DNA from: Paludibacter sp.
Lineage (GTDB): Bacteria; Bacteroidota; Bacteroidia; Bacteroidales; Paludibacteraceae
Direction of reading: 5' to 3'
DNA: 64,000 nt
NCBI RefSeq assembly: GCF_009712605.1
Contig: NZ_WASO01000002.1
Span: forward strand, 62,001 to 126,000
A program made the translations under genes and the position numbers. The notes under the pieces are model-generated. The model saw nothing but the letters and a program-made list of their open reading frames with translations. It was not told the origin of the DNA and made no database searches. This document shows positions 1 to 8,551 of this stretch, in pieces (the stretch's first letter is position 1; every line of letters starts with the position of its first letter).

Positions 1-1
1 C

Positions 2-610
2 CGTCCCCGATCTGTGATTTGCTTTGAAGGAACCACAACTGATGCGGCAACCAAAGAGCCTTTAAGAGCATTGATTGAGATAACCGATTTAAGTTCCGGA
101 CAAAAGGTGCAGACGCTTTATGCGGATGACGTTACCGGAAAGTTCTCGGTATGTTATCCGGTTGGTAAAAAATACGGACTCACGGTGTCGGCCAAACCTT
201 ATCTGTTTGAATCGTTTGAACTCGGCGACTCAGCAAAGAGTGTGAAAGTGGCGCTGCAAAAAATTGCCAAAGGCAGAAAAACGACGTTGAGAAATGTATA
301 CTTTGCCTTTAATTCCTCGCAATTGCAACCCGAATCAATGCCCGAGCTTAAACGTTTGGGGCGCTTTTTGCTCGAATATCCTTCGGTGAAAATTTTAATA
401 GAAGGGCATACTGATAATGTTGGTGCGGAGAGTTACAACATGGATCTTTCCGAAAAAAGAGCCAAAGCGGTTGTCGATTTTTTGGTTGCGGGAGGCATAG
501 CTGTCGATCGTGTCAATTTCAAAGGATATGGTGCGACACGTCCGCTTGCTACGAATGATACCGAGCAAGGTAGAGCATTGAACCGGAGGACGGAAATTGA
601 GATAGAATAG
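2..610 (+). CDS. OmpA-family protein, C-terminal part (5' end outside window)
   Basis: The reading frame is open to the left edge of the window, so this is the 3' part of a longer gene; a GTG at 14 is in frame but unlikely to be the start. The first ~90 residues look like a small beta domain (TTTDAATKEPL, carboxypeptidase-regulatory-like). Residues ~95-198 are a typical OmpA C-terminal peptidoglycan-binding domain: NVYFAFNSSQL, then ILIEGHTDNVG, LSEKRAKAVVDFL and NRRTEIEI. In this family the domain binds diaminopimelate of peptidoglycan and tethers the outer membrane. Bacteroidota homologues often have TPR/PD40 repeats upstream, which cannot be seen here. The lipoprotein gene follows after 43 bases. 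Confidence 0.9.
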   Translation, partial: RPRSVICFEGTTTDAATKEPLRALIEITDLSSGQKVQTLYADDVTGKFSVCYPVGKKYGLTVSAKPYLFESFELGDSAKSVKVALQKIAKGRKTTLRNVYFAFNSSQLQPESMPELKRLGRFLLEYPSVKILIEGHTDNVGAESYNMDLSEKRAKAVVDFLVAGGIAVDRVNFKGYGATRPLATNDTEQGRALNRRTEIEIE

Positions 611-653
611 TGAATTGTTGAAATATAAATAGTTGATAAATTAAAGAATAACC

Positions 654-1280
654 ATGTATCGTGTATTTATTTCTTTAGCTATTGTGTTGGCATTGTGCAC
701 TGGCTGTTCAAAAAAGGATCAGGTGAAGCGGGTGCATTCCAAACATACGGTTTACGAGATGTATCTTCAACGGGGAATTGGTAGCCTGAATAACTTTAAT
801 GCCACACACGATTCTTCACAATTGATTGCTGCCGGGCATTATCTTGACAGTGCATCTCATCAGAAAAATTTGCTGAATTTTATTGTGGTTCCCAGGGTTA
901 CGGTATATCTTTTGAGGGCACAACTGGATCCGGGACGTCAATATGTGGAAAGTGTTGATGCTCGTCAATTTCCACGGCCTTATTTGAAAGAGATGTACCG
1001 GCATTTTCTTGACGCGTTGAAGTACAACAAGCAACGTGATGTCGAGAATCGGGATGCAAGCATGAAGAAAGCGGTGGAATGTGTAGAGCAATATCTCTCG
1101 TCTCATCCCAAGGATAAAGACGCGATTTCGGATATGTTTTCTTTGAAGATGTATACAGAACCTTCTGAAAAGCTATTTTCGGATATGGATGAGTATGTTA
1201 AAAAATATCCTGATAGTAAATCGGTTGTGGGAGATTTGAGGAAATCGCTGAAAGCCGTTATGAAAAAAGCAAGACAATAA
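654..1280 (+). CDS. Lipoprotein of unknown function
   Basis: 208 residues. The N-terminus is a lipoprotein signal peptide (hydrophobic residues 4-14, lipobox LCTGC with Cys18), so the mature protein should be membrane-anchored in the envelope. The rest is helical and charged, with YLSSHPKDKDAISDMFSLKMY and DEYVKKYPDSKSVVGDLRKSL, which resemble degenerate TPR-like helices; no named family is recognised. It lies between the OmpA-like gene and the exonuclease gene, 16 bases before the latter, and is probably cotranscribed with both. Confidence 0.8.
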   Translation: MYRVFISLAIVLALCTGCSKKDQVKRVHSKHTVYEMYLQRGIGSLNNFNATHDSSQLIAAGHYLDSASHQKNLLNFIVVPRVTVYLLRAQLDPGRQYVESVDARQFPRPYLKEMYRHFLDALKYNKQRDVENRDASMKKAVECVEQYLSSHPKDKDAISDMFSLKMYTEPSEKLFSDMDEYVKKYPDSKSVVGDLRKSLKAVMKKARQ

Positions 1281-1296
1281 TAAAAACCTAATTATA

Positions 1297-2067
1297 ATGC
1301 AGTTAAAATTAAAGAATCCGTTGGTCATTTTCGACCTTGAAACAACAGGGATGAATATAGCTTCCGATCGGATCGTTGAAATCTCGTACCTGAAAGTTTC
1401 TCCTAATGGGAAAGAAGAGTGTAAAACTTTAAGACTAAACCCAGAGATGCCAATTCCACCTCAGTCAACGGAGATTCATGGAATTTCGGATGCCGATGTA
1501 GCCGATTGTCCAACGTTTACCGAAGTAGCTAAGAATCTGGCAAAAGACATCGAAGGATGCGATTTGGCGGGTTACAACTCCAACCGATTCGATATTCCAC
1601 TGTTGGCAGAAGAGTTTATCCGTGCCGATGTGGATATCGATTTGATGAAACGTAAGTTCATCGATGTGCAAACTATCTTCTACAAAAAGGAACCCCGAAC
1701 ACTCTCAGCCGCTTTCAAATTTTACTGTGACGGCGATTTGGAAAATGCCCACAGCGCTGAGGCCGACACACGCGCTACTTACGAAGTGCTGAAAGCCCAG
1801 CTCGATCGTTACGAAGACTTGGAAAACGATGTGAACTATCTCTCTAAATTCTCGTCGTTTAACCGTAATGCCGATTTTGCAGGGCGTATCGTACTGGACG
1901 ATAATGATGAAGAAATATTTAATTTCGGGAAATACAAGGGTCAGAAGGTGGCCGATGTTTTGAAGCGCGATCCCGGATATTACGGATGGATTTTGCAGGG
2001 TGATTTTACCCTTCATACCAAAAAGGTGATTACCAATGTGAAATTGAAAAACTTCAATAATAAATAA
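1297..2067 (+). CDS. DnaQ-like 3'-5' exonuclease (DEDDh)
   Basis: 256 residues. The Exo I motif is FDLETTG (Asp13, Glu15), Exo II is around GYNSNRFDIPLL (residues ~93-104), and Exo III is HSAEAD (His152, Asp157), so all DEDDh catalytic residues are present. This is the fold of the proofreading subunit of DNA polymerase III and of stand-alone exonucleases. A C-terminal extension (FNFGKYKGQKVADVLKRDPGYYGWIL, residues ~205-235) is a small domain often fused to such exonucleases in Bacteroidota. It may be proofreading epsilon or an accessory nuclease; the sequence alone does not decide. A terminator follows. Confidence 0.88.
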   Translation: MQLKLKNPLVIFDLETTGMNIASDRIVEISYLKVSPNGKEECKTLRLNPEMPIPPQSTEIHGISDADVADCPTFTEVAKNLAKDIEGCDLAGYNSNRFDIPLLAEEFIRADVDIDLMKRKFIDVQTIFYKKEPRTLSAAFKFYCDGDLENAHSAEADTRATYEVLKAQLDRYEDLENDVNYLSKFSSFNRNADFAGRIVLDDNDEEIFNFGKYKGQKVADVLKRDPGYYGWILQGDFTLHTKKVITNVKLKNFNNK

Positions 2068-2073
2068 GACGAT

Positions 2074-2107
2074 AAAAGCTGTGGTTGCAAAATCGCAGCT
2101 TTTTTTA
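2074..2107 (+). terminator. Intrinsic terminator after exonuclease gene
   Basis: AAAAGCTG and CAGCTTTT form a stem around a TGGTTGCAAAATCG-type loop, followed by a run of T. It lies just after the exonuclease stop codon. Confidence 0.8.
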
Positions 2108-2229
2108 TGGAGTAAAATGTTAGTTGATTAGTTGTTTTTATTTTGTGATGAATTTAATATAAAATAAATTACATTGTATTTGTCAAATTCAGTTAAATGT
2201 TTTATTTTTACAGATTAAATTAGAGAAAT

Positions 2230-2277
2230 AAAAAACATTTTATGTTGAATGTTGCCGGTGGCAGAAAATGTTTTTTT
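2230..2277 (+). other. A/T-only inverted repeat upstream of bspA-like gene
   Basis: AAAAAACATTTT and AAAATGTTTTTT pair across a ~22-base loop and end in a T run, about 40 bases before the surface-protein start. It could be a terminator or a leader structure; no promoter upstream is convincing. The rest of the 2108-2314 gap is A/T-rich with nothing else recognised. Confidence 0.35.
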
Positions 2278-2314
2278 ATATGATTTCTGAGTTATACATG
2301 TAAAAACACCACTA

Positions 2315-5300
2315 ATGAGAAAAATAGTACTCTTCTTTGTTTTAATTCTATGTAGCCTGCAAGCATGGGCTGCTACCACTTTTACCGTAGATGGAGTTAC
2401 CTACACCATTACCGATCCAACAAACAAAAAAGTAGCGATAGGCGATGGATCAAATGCGGCTATCAGTAAATCCACATCCGGAGCATTCACGATTCCATCT
2501 TCTGTTGTCTATGGTGGAGATACGTATGAGGTGAACCGAATAAACTCTTCTGCTTTTTATGGTTGCTACGGTTTAGTCTCCATTAACATTCCTTCGTCTG
2601 TTACTTCAGTTGTGGCTAATGCTTTTTTTTCCTGCACAGCCTTAACCTCCATTTTAGTCGATAGTAATAATCCGAATTATAGTAGCAATGATGGAGTGCT
2701 GTTTAATAAAACCCAGACAATGTTGATTCAGTACCCATTATACAAGGATGGAATAGGCTATGTTATACCTTCGTCTGTTACTTCGATTGAAGATGGTGCT
2801 TTTATGTATTGTTCTAGATTAACTTCTATTAATATCCCCTCTTCTGTAACCTCAATTGGAGATGATGCTTTTGCCTTTTGTGATAAAATAACAAATATTA
2901 ATATACCATCATCGGTGACGTTTATAGGTCGTCAGGCTTTTTATTATAACAAAGCTTTAGCGTCCATTTCAGTCGATAGTAATAATTTGAATTATAGTAG
3001 TAATGATGGAGTGTTGTTCAATAAAGCACAGACAATGTTGATTCAATATCCATTGAAAAAACCGGGCGTAGCCTATGATATTCCTTCATCTGTTGCTTCG
3101 ATAGGGAATGATGCTTTTAGTGGCACAGCATTGACCTCCATTAGCATCCCCCGATCTGTTACTTCAATTCTGCATGGTGCCTTTGCTAATTGCAATGCTT
3201 TAAGCTCTATTACCATTCCATCTTCTGTGACCTCGATTGAAAGTAATGCTTTTTTGGGTTGTACCACCTTAAATTCTTTGTATGTAAATAATGTTTCTCC
3301 GTCTAATATTACGTTAGGTATTTGGGTATTCTCGGGAGTTTCCACTACCAGCTGCACGCTGTATGTTCCAATCGGATCGAAAGTGCTCTATGCAGCAGCC
3401 GATCAATGGAAAGATTTTGCTATTTCGCAACGGGTTGATCTGGTGGCTCTATTTGCCACGCCAAACCCATCCTCTGGAGGAGTCGTTGTGGGTGGTGATT
3501 CATATGCCTTGGGTACGCAATGCACTGTTTCCGCAACGGCTAATAAGGGATATGCTTTTATCAACTGGACAGACAAAAACGGTACAGTTTTGTCTACTGC
3601 GACAAGTTTTGTGTTTACCTTGACACGCGATACTGCCGTTATTGCGAATTTTACGCTGAAAAAATATTCCGTTACTTTAGTCGCCTCTCCATCTACTCAG
3701 GGAGCGGTAAGCGGAGCGGGTACGTTTGACTATGGATCGAGTCGGACTGTTACAGCAACTCCCAATGATGGATATGGATTTCGGGGTTGGAAAAATAACA
3801 AAGGAATGGTACTTTCTACGGATAAGAATTTTACCTTTACCCTATTTCAGGATACAATTCTGACTGCTACTTTTGCCAAAGCATCATATGATTTTTCGGA
3901 TGCCAATGGATTGTATTATAAAATTACATCGGCCACGACTGCCTCTGTGACGTATTTTAATGGAAATGACTACAGTGGAGATATTGCAGTGCCGGCTACT
4001 ACCAGCTATCATGGAACTACCTACAATGTAACAGCCATTGGTGACAGCGCTTTTATTAATTGTAGCGGGTTAACGTCTGTTTCTCTAACGGATTCGGTAA
4101 CCTCCATTGGAAGATATGCGTTCTACAAATGTATCGGTTTATCCAGATTGACACTTCCCGATGCCATCACTACAATGGGAAGTTTCGCCCTTGCCAATTG
4201 TTCCGGTTTGACCTCGGTTACACTGCCGTCCGGTCTTAAGTCTATTTCGAATGATCTGTTTGTTAACTGTACTAAACTGACATCAATCGTTATTCCCCCA
4301 TCGGTGACTTCGATTGGGAATTTTGCTTTTTATTCCTGCTACGCCTTAACCTCTATTACCATACTTTCATCTGTTACCTCAATCAAGGATTGTGCTTTTG
4401 GTTTCTGTACCGGTTTAACCTCTTTATATGTCAGCAATATTTCTCCGTCGAATATTACATTAGGTAGTTCTGTATTTTGGAGAGTTTCCACTACCAGCTG
4501 CACGCTTTACGTTCCAACCGGTTCGAAAATGCTCTATGCTGCTGCCGATCAATGGAAAGACTTTGTCAATCTTGTTGAGGGTCGGTTAACTCCGCGGATT
4601 GACATCAGTGTATCCCAATCAAATATATGTTCAGGTAGCCCAGCTACTTTTACAGCATCATCAACGGATGGAGGTGATAGCCCGGCTTATCAATGGAAAT
4701 TAAATACAAAAAATATTCCGGGAGCAACAAACCGTATCTACACTACTACGACGCTAGCTAATAAAGATATTATCTCGTGCGATGTTTCTAGCACATTGTC
4801 TTTTTTAGTATCTAATTCGGCAACGAGTAATGCCATAACAATGACGGTCACTCCCAATGTTGCGCCTATGGTGAGCATTGCCTCTTCGGTATCCAAAATT
4901 TACCCCGGAGGATCAGTTACTTTTACTGCGACTCCAACAAATGGAGGTACAACACCTTCTTATCAGTGGTATCTCAATGGAGATGCTATTTCTGGAGCAA
5001 CAAATAGCACCTATACAAGTACAACTATTAAGGATAATGATGAGATTTACTGTGCTTTGGCCAGCAGTTTACCATGTGCCACAATACCAACGGCAACCAG
5101 TAATACTATAACAATGGAGGTAAGCAACTTTTTCACATCCGGTGGAATTTGCTATTATGTTACATCACCTTCATATCCTTATACGGCCAAGGTAGCAAAT
5201 GATGGTGAGGTTTCTTATACCGGGAATGTTGTGATACCATCTTCGGTATCTTATTGTGGTACAACATTTAGCGTTGCATCTATTGGCAATTTGGCTTTTT

Positions 5301-7483
5301 GTGGAAGTAACGATTTACTTTCGGTTACCATTCCATCGTCGATTACTACAATAGAAAACGGTGCTTTTATTGATACTAACGGTTTGACATCTATTGTTGT
5401 TGATGCTTCAAATCCAAATTATTATAGTAATAATGGTGTTTTGTTCAATAAGCAGGCAACAATATTAATTTCATGTCCGGAAGGTAAATCTGAAAGTTAC
5501 ACAATTCCTTCGGGAGTTACTATCATAGCGGATAGCGCCTTTATACAATGTGATAGATTAACATCGGTAACGTTACCTTCTTCAGTGACTACTATAGAGG
5601 ATAAAGCTTTTATGGATTGTAGCAACATTACATCAATTACATTTCCTCTTTCAATAAAGAACATAAAAAATGGAGTCTTTACTAATTGTACCGGATTGAA
5701 GGATATTCATGTTAAAAATGCATTGCCTTCTGATATAGAACTAGGTGTCAGTGTTTTTTATGGAGTATCCGGTTCCGATTGTATTTTGTATGTCCCAACG
5801 GGATCTAAATCTTTTTATCTGGATGTTTATCCATGGAATAAGTTTCAAATAGTAGAAGATGCTAACTTATTTGCAGTGTATGTCGCAACAGGTAGTGCCG
5901 GTGGAGTCGCAACGGGCGGGGGAACCTATGCATTAGGCTCATTTTGTAGTCTTAAAGCTACTCCATCTGTAGGTTACGGATTTCTGGCTTGGATGGAAAA
6001 TGATACGATAATATCTACAAATCCAAATTATAGTTTTACTGTAAGCGGAACGCATACTTTTGTTCCCTCCTTTGGTAAAATCTGTACCATTTCTTCATCT
6101 GTAAATCCGAGTTTCGGTGGAGTCGTAAACGGTGTAAGGTCTTATGTTGCTGGGCAATTGTGTTCACTTACCGCTACAGCAAGTTCTTCATACGTTTTTA
6201 CTAACTGGACGGAGGGTGGCTCTGAGGTTTCAAAAGATGCCAATTATACATTTAAAGTAGACGGGGATAGAACCTTGGTTGCTAATTTTGTTCCTCTGAA
6301 TAATACTATTTCTGCGACATCAAGTTCAACATCTAATGGAACAGTGTCAGGAGGTGCAACATATACCTACGGTTCTACCTGTGCTCTTACCGCCACCCCA
6401 AGGCAGGGGTATGTCTTTACGGGCTGGTCGGAGAGTGGGAGCGTGGTATCCACAAAGTCCAAATATACGTTTATCGTTACTTCTGCGCGTACACTGGTGG
6501 CTAATTTTGAAGCTGTTAAAGTAGTAGTAACCCAGCCTGATGGTCGTTCGGTAACCAGTTATCCCTCCTTTTTGTATGGCACAGCCACAGTAACTCCTGC
6601 TGCCGGATTTTTGTATAGTATTGATGGTAAGGGCTATCAATCAGCTAATGTGTTTAATAATTTGGCCATAGGTACTCATACTATCATGTTGAAGAGTCTT
6701 GCGGATAGCGTGGTATCGCCTCCAGTGTTTGCCTTTGTCAATGCGTCCGGGGTGGTTACGGTTCAAAATTATAAGGTACAGGCGACCAACTGTAGCTGTC
6801 GCGATACAAAAGATGGCAAAATACAGGTTACGCTGGATAAATTGTATGAATATCAGGTTCATGTTGTTGGAGCCGCTAATACATCGTATGATAAATCAAT
6901 CATATTTACAGATAAAACATTTAGTTTGTCCAATCTCCCTGCGGATACTTACACCCTGACTTTCAAAATTGATTATCTGGATAATTATGAGCAAACATTC
7001 AAGGTTGTTGTCTCTCAACCCGAAGATTTGAGTGTATTGAAAGTAAGCGCAGCCCCGAATAGTGCGCAATATTCTGTAAGCGGAGGAAGTAATTATTTCG
7101 TTGTGGTAAATGATCAAACCACTGAGAATAACGATGGCAATGTAAATATCTCTTTGCAGCCGGGCGAAAACAGGATAAAAATTTATACGGATAAGTTGTG
7201 CCAGGGAGTGTATGACGAAACGATATATAATGATGTGAACGGACAGCTTTCGCTATTCCCCAATCCTACAAAGGGTAAAATTACCATAGGAATTCCGGGA
7301 GAAGATAAGAATGTGACGGTAGATTTGTTTTCGTTGAATGGACAACTATTGCGTCAATACCATTACCAGATTCCTCAAAGCAAATTGGTCGATATGGATA
7401 TTTCGGACTTCGCAAATGGAACATATATCGTTAAAGTTAACGGCTCTGTTATTCACAGAAGCCTGAGGGTGGTTAAACAATAG
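2315..7483 (+). CDS. BspA-like leucine-rich-repeat surface protein with T9SS sorting domain
   Basis: 1722 residues. The signal peptide is residues 1-20. Three blocks of BspA-type LRR_5 repeats (IPSSVTSIGxxAFxxC) occupy roughly residues 60-360, 525-755 and 940-1180. Between and after them are divergent InlB B-like repeats (GYxFxxWT...TLVANF; ~375-525 and ~1185-1400), two Ig-like modules (YQWKLN, YQWYLNG; ~760-935) and an SprB-like region (~1400-1640). The C-terminal ~78 residues are a type A T9SS sorting domain (LFPNPTKGKITI ... ISDFANGTYIVKV). It should be secreted by the type IX system and held at the surface, probably for adhesion. The gene is a mosaic with near-identical internal DNA copies (3277-3423 and 4419-4563). 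The lipoprotein gene follows 42 bases later. Confidence 0.9.
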   Translation: MRKIVLFFVLILCSLQAWAATTFTVDGVTYTITDPTNKKVAIGDGSNAAISKSTSGAFTIPSSVVYGGDTYEVNRINSSAFYGCYGLVSINIPSSVTSVVANAFFSCTALTSILVDSNNPNYSSNDGVLFNKTQTMLIQYPLYKDGIGYVIPSSVTSIEDGAFMYCSRLTSINIPSSVTSIGDDAFAFCDKITNINIPSSVTFIGRQAFYYNKALASISVDSNNLNYSSNDGVLFNKAQTMLIQYPLKKPGVAYDIPSSVASIGNDAFSGTALTSISIPRSVTSILHGAFANCNALSSITIPSSVTSIESNAFLGCTTLNSLYVNNVSPSNITLGIWVFSGVSTTSCTLYVPIGSKVLYAAADQWKDFAISQRVDLVALFATPNPSSGGVVVGGDSYALGTQCTVSATANKGYAFINWTDKNGTVLSTATSFVFTLTRDTAVIANFTLKKYSVTLVASPSTQGAVSGAGTFDYGSSRTVTATPNDGYGFRGWKNNKGMVLSTDKNFTFTLFQDTILTATFAKASYDFSDANGLYYKITSATTASVTYFNGNDYSGDIAVPATTSYHGTTYNVTAIGDSAFINCSGLTSVSLTDSVTSIGRYAFYKCIGLSRLTLPDAITTMGSFALANCSGLTSVTLPSGLKSISNDLFVNCTKLTSIVIPPSVTSIGNFAFYSCYALTSITILSSVTSIKDCAFGFCTGLTSLYVSNISPSNITLGSSVFWRVSTTSCTLYVPTGSKMLYAAADQWKDFVNLVEGRLTPRIDISVSQSNICSGSPATFTASSTDGGDSPAYQWKLNTKNIPGATNRIYTTTTLANKDIISCDVSSTLSFLVSNSATSNAITMTVTPNVAPMVSIASSVSKIYPGGSVTFTATPTNGGTTPSYQWYLNGDAISGATNSTYTSTTIKDNDEIYCALASSLPCATIPTATSNTITMEVSNFFTSGGICYYVTSPSYPYTAKVANDGEVSYTGNVVIPSSVSYCGTTFSVASIGNLAFCGSNDLLSVTIPSSITTIENGAFIDTNGLTSIVVDASNPNYYSNNGVLFNKQATILISCPEGKSESYTIPSGVTIIADSAFIQCDRLTSVTLPSSVTTIEDKAFMDCSNITSITFPLSIKNIKNGVFTNCTGLKDIHVKNALPSDIELGVSVFYGVSGSDCILYVPTGSKSFYLDVYPWNKFQIVEDANLFAVYVATGSAGGVATGGGTYALGSFCSLKATPSVGYGFLAWMENDTIISTNPNYSFTVSGTHTFVPSFGKICTISSSVNPSFGGVVNGVRSYVAGQLCSLTATASSSYVFTNWTEGGSEVSKDANYTFKVDGDRTLVANFVPLNNTISATSSSTSNGTVSGGATYTYGSTCALTATPRQGYVFTGWSESGSVVSTKSKYTFIVTSARTLVANFEAVKVVVTQPDGRSVTSYPSFLYGTATVTPAAGFLYSIDGKGYQSANVFNNLAIGTHTIMLKSLADSVVSPPVFAFVNASGVVTVQNYKVQATNCSCRDTKDGKIQVTLDKLYEYQVHVVGAANTSYDKSIIFTDKTFSLSNLPADTYTLTFKIDYLDNYEQTFKVVVSQPEDLSVLKVSAAPNSAQYSVSGGSNYFVVVNDQTTENNDGNVNISLQPGENRIKIYTDKLCQGVYDETIYNDVNGQLSLFPNPTKGKITIGIPGEDKNVTVDLFSLNGQLLRQYHYQIPQSKLVDMDISDFANGTYIVKVNGSVIHRSLRVVKQ

Positions 7484-7525
7484 ATTCATGATGAGTACGA
7501 AATTATTAATGATAACACAAAACGC

Positions 7526-8239
7526 ATGATACATAATATAAGAATATCCAGCATTGGCAGTTTAATACTTGGCTTTATTTTGTTGAGTTGTGGTGGAGGA
7601 AGCGATGAGCCCACTCCGGTGCCGGTGCCGGCTCCGGGTCTTACGACGCTATCTTTGCCGGCTAATAATACCGCCTGCTTACAGGGTACTTCGGCAACTA
7701 CCACCACCGCTTCTGTAATTTTTTCGTGGGGAACGGCGAGTAATGCAGAGAGTTATCAATTGGTGATTAAGAATTTGAAAACGCAAATTTCGGCTGCATA
7801 TACAACTACAAAAACGGGTGATACTATTAGTTTGGCGCTCAATACCCCGTATGCATGGAGTGTGTCTGCAATAAATTCAACGGGTAAAACAACCAGTGAT
7901 AGTTGGAAATTTTACTTGTCGGGTGCCGCATCAAGCAGTTATGCTCCATTTGCAGCCGATCTTACATCTCCGGTATCGGGAGCCGTTATTAATTCAAACG
8001 GAGCGGCATCGGTCTCTGTCACGTTTTCGTGGACAGGTAGTGATCCTGACAATGATATTGCCGGTTATGCTCTTTATTTGGATAATACAAATGCATCAAC
8101 TCAGGTAATTGCGTCTCAAACGGCAACCACAGCCACACAAACGCTGACAAGTGCGAAAACGTATTATTGGAAAGTAATCGCCACAGATAAAATGGGTAAT
8201 ACTTCGGTATCAGCCATTAATTCGTTCAGAATAAACTAG
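7526..8239 (+). CDS. Lipoprotein with fibronectin-III-like domains
   Basis: 237 residues. The lipobox is FILLSC with Cys22, followed by a GGGSDEPTPVPVPAPG linker. Two Ig/FnIII-like modules follow: VIFSWGTASNAESYQLVIKN...TPYAWSVSAIN (~55-130) and VTFSWTGSDPDNDIAGYALYLD...KTYYWKVIATDKMGN (~145-235). Such modules occur in Bacteroidota surface lipoproteins. The glycine-rich stretch after Cys22 resembles a lipoprotein export signal for surface display (inference). It is probably in one transcript with the large surface protein. Confidence 0.82.
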   Translation: MIHNIRISSIGSLILGFILLSCGGGSDEPTPVPVPAPGLTTLSLPANNTACLQGTSATTTTASVIFSWGTASNAESYQLVIKNLKTQISAAYTTTKTGDTISLALNTPYAWSVSAINSTGKTTSDSWKFYLSGAASSSYAPFAADLTSPVSGAVINSNGAASVSVTFSWTGSDPDNDIAGYALYLDNTNASTQVIASQTATTATQTLTSAKTYYWKVIATDKMGNTSVSAINSFRIN

Positions 8240-8329
8240 ACAATTGTAAAAGGTGGTGTGTGATTTGATATTTTTTGTTGGTATAAAATTTCGGATTTTA
8301 TTTTTTTGTGCAGAAAAAGTTACAAATCA

Positions 8330-8361
8330 TTTGCATATTCCAAATAAAGGGCTTATCTTTG
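8330..8361 (+). promoter_or_regulatory. Promoter of the leu cluster (-33 TTTG / -7 TATCTTTG)
   Basis: TTTG at 8330-8333 and TATCTTTG at 8354-8361 are separated by 20 bases. This matches the Bacteroidota housekeeping consensus (TTTG, 19-21 bases, TAnnTTTG). Transcription would start near 8367, about 14 bases before the leader peptide start codon. Confidence 0.8.
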
Positions 8362-8380
8362 CACCCGTAAAATCAAACAA

Positions 8381-8443
8381 ATGACAACTGTCAATTCGAT
8401 ACTACTAAGCCTACTACTCTTGTGCTACAAAAAGCAGAAGTGA
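8381..8443 (+). CDS. leuL: Leucine leader peptide (attenuator)
   Basis: A 20-codon frame with ATG at 8381 and TGA at 8441, beginning MTTVNSILLSLLLL. Codons 8-14 include six leucine codons (CTA, CTA, then after Ser CTA, CTA, CTC, TTG), next to Val and Ile codons. It lies directly after a strong promoter and before a terminator that precedes leuA, the classic layout of ribosome-mediated transcription attenuation. The peptide probably has no function; its translation speed reports charged tRNA-Leu. Mostly CTA codons are used, a codon that is rare in many genomes and common in leu leaders. Confidence 0.88.
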   Translation: MTTVNSILLSLLLLCYKKQK

Positions 8444-8519
8444 GTCGGCATGTGATTATAAAAACATTATCTCAGAAAACGAAAAAGCCTTTCTCACTTT
8501 GGTGTGAGGAGGCTTTTTT
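8438..8519 (+). promoter_or_regulatory. leu attenuator: antiterminator and terminator
   Basis: The terminator stem pairs AAAAAGCC..CTCAC (8482-8497) with GTGAG..GGCTTTTT (8503-8518) and ends in a T run. AAGTGAG at 8438-8444, overlapping the leader stop codon, is exactly complementary to CTCACTT at 8493-8499, part of the terminator's left arm. A ribosome stalled at the Leu codons leaves AAGTGAG free to form the antiterminator; a ribosome reaching the stop codon covers it, so the terminator forms. The complementarity is seen; the mechanism is inferred from known attenuators. Confidence 0.8.
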
Positions 8520-8551
8520 AATAATATGACAATCAACTAACACTTCATTTT

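Noticed and set aside
2579-5720. Regularly spaced repeats that could suggest a repeat array
   Set aside because: They are in-frame leucine-rich-repeat codons of a surface protein, not a CRISPR array; spacers are not unique non-coding segments.
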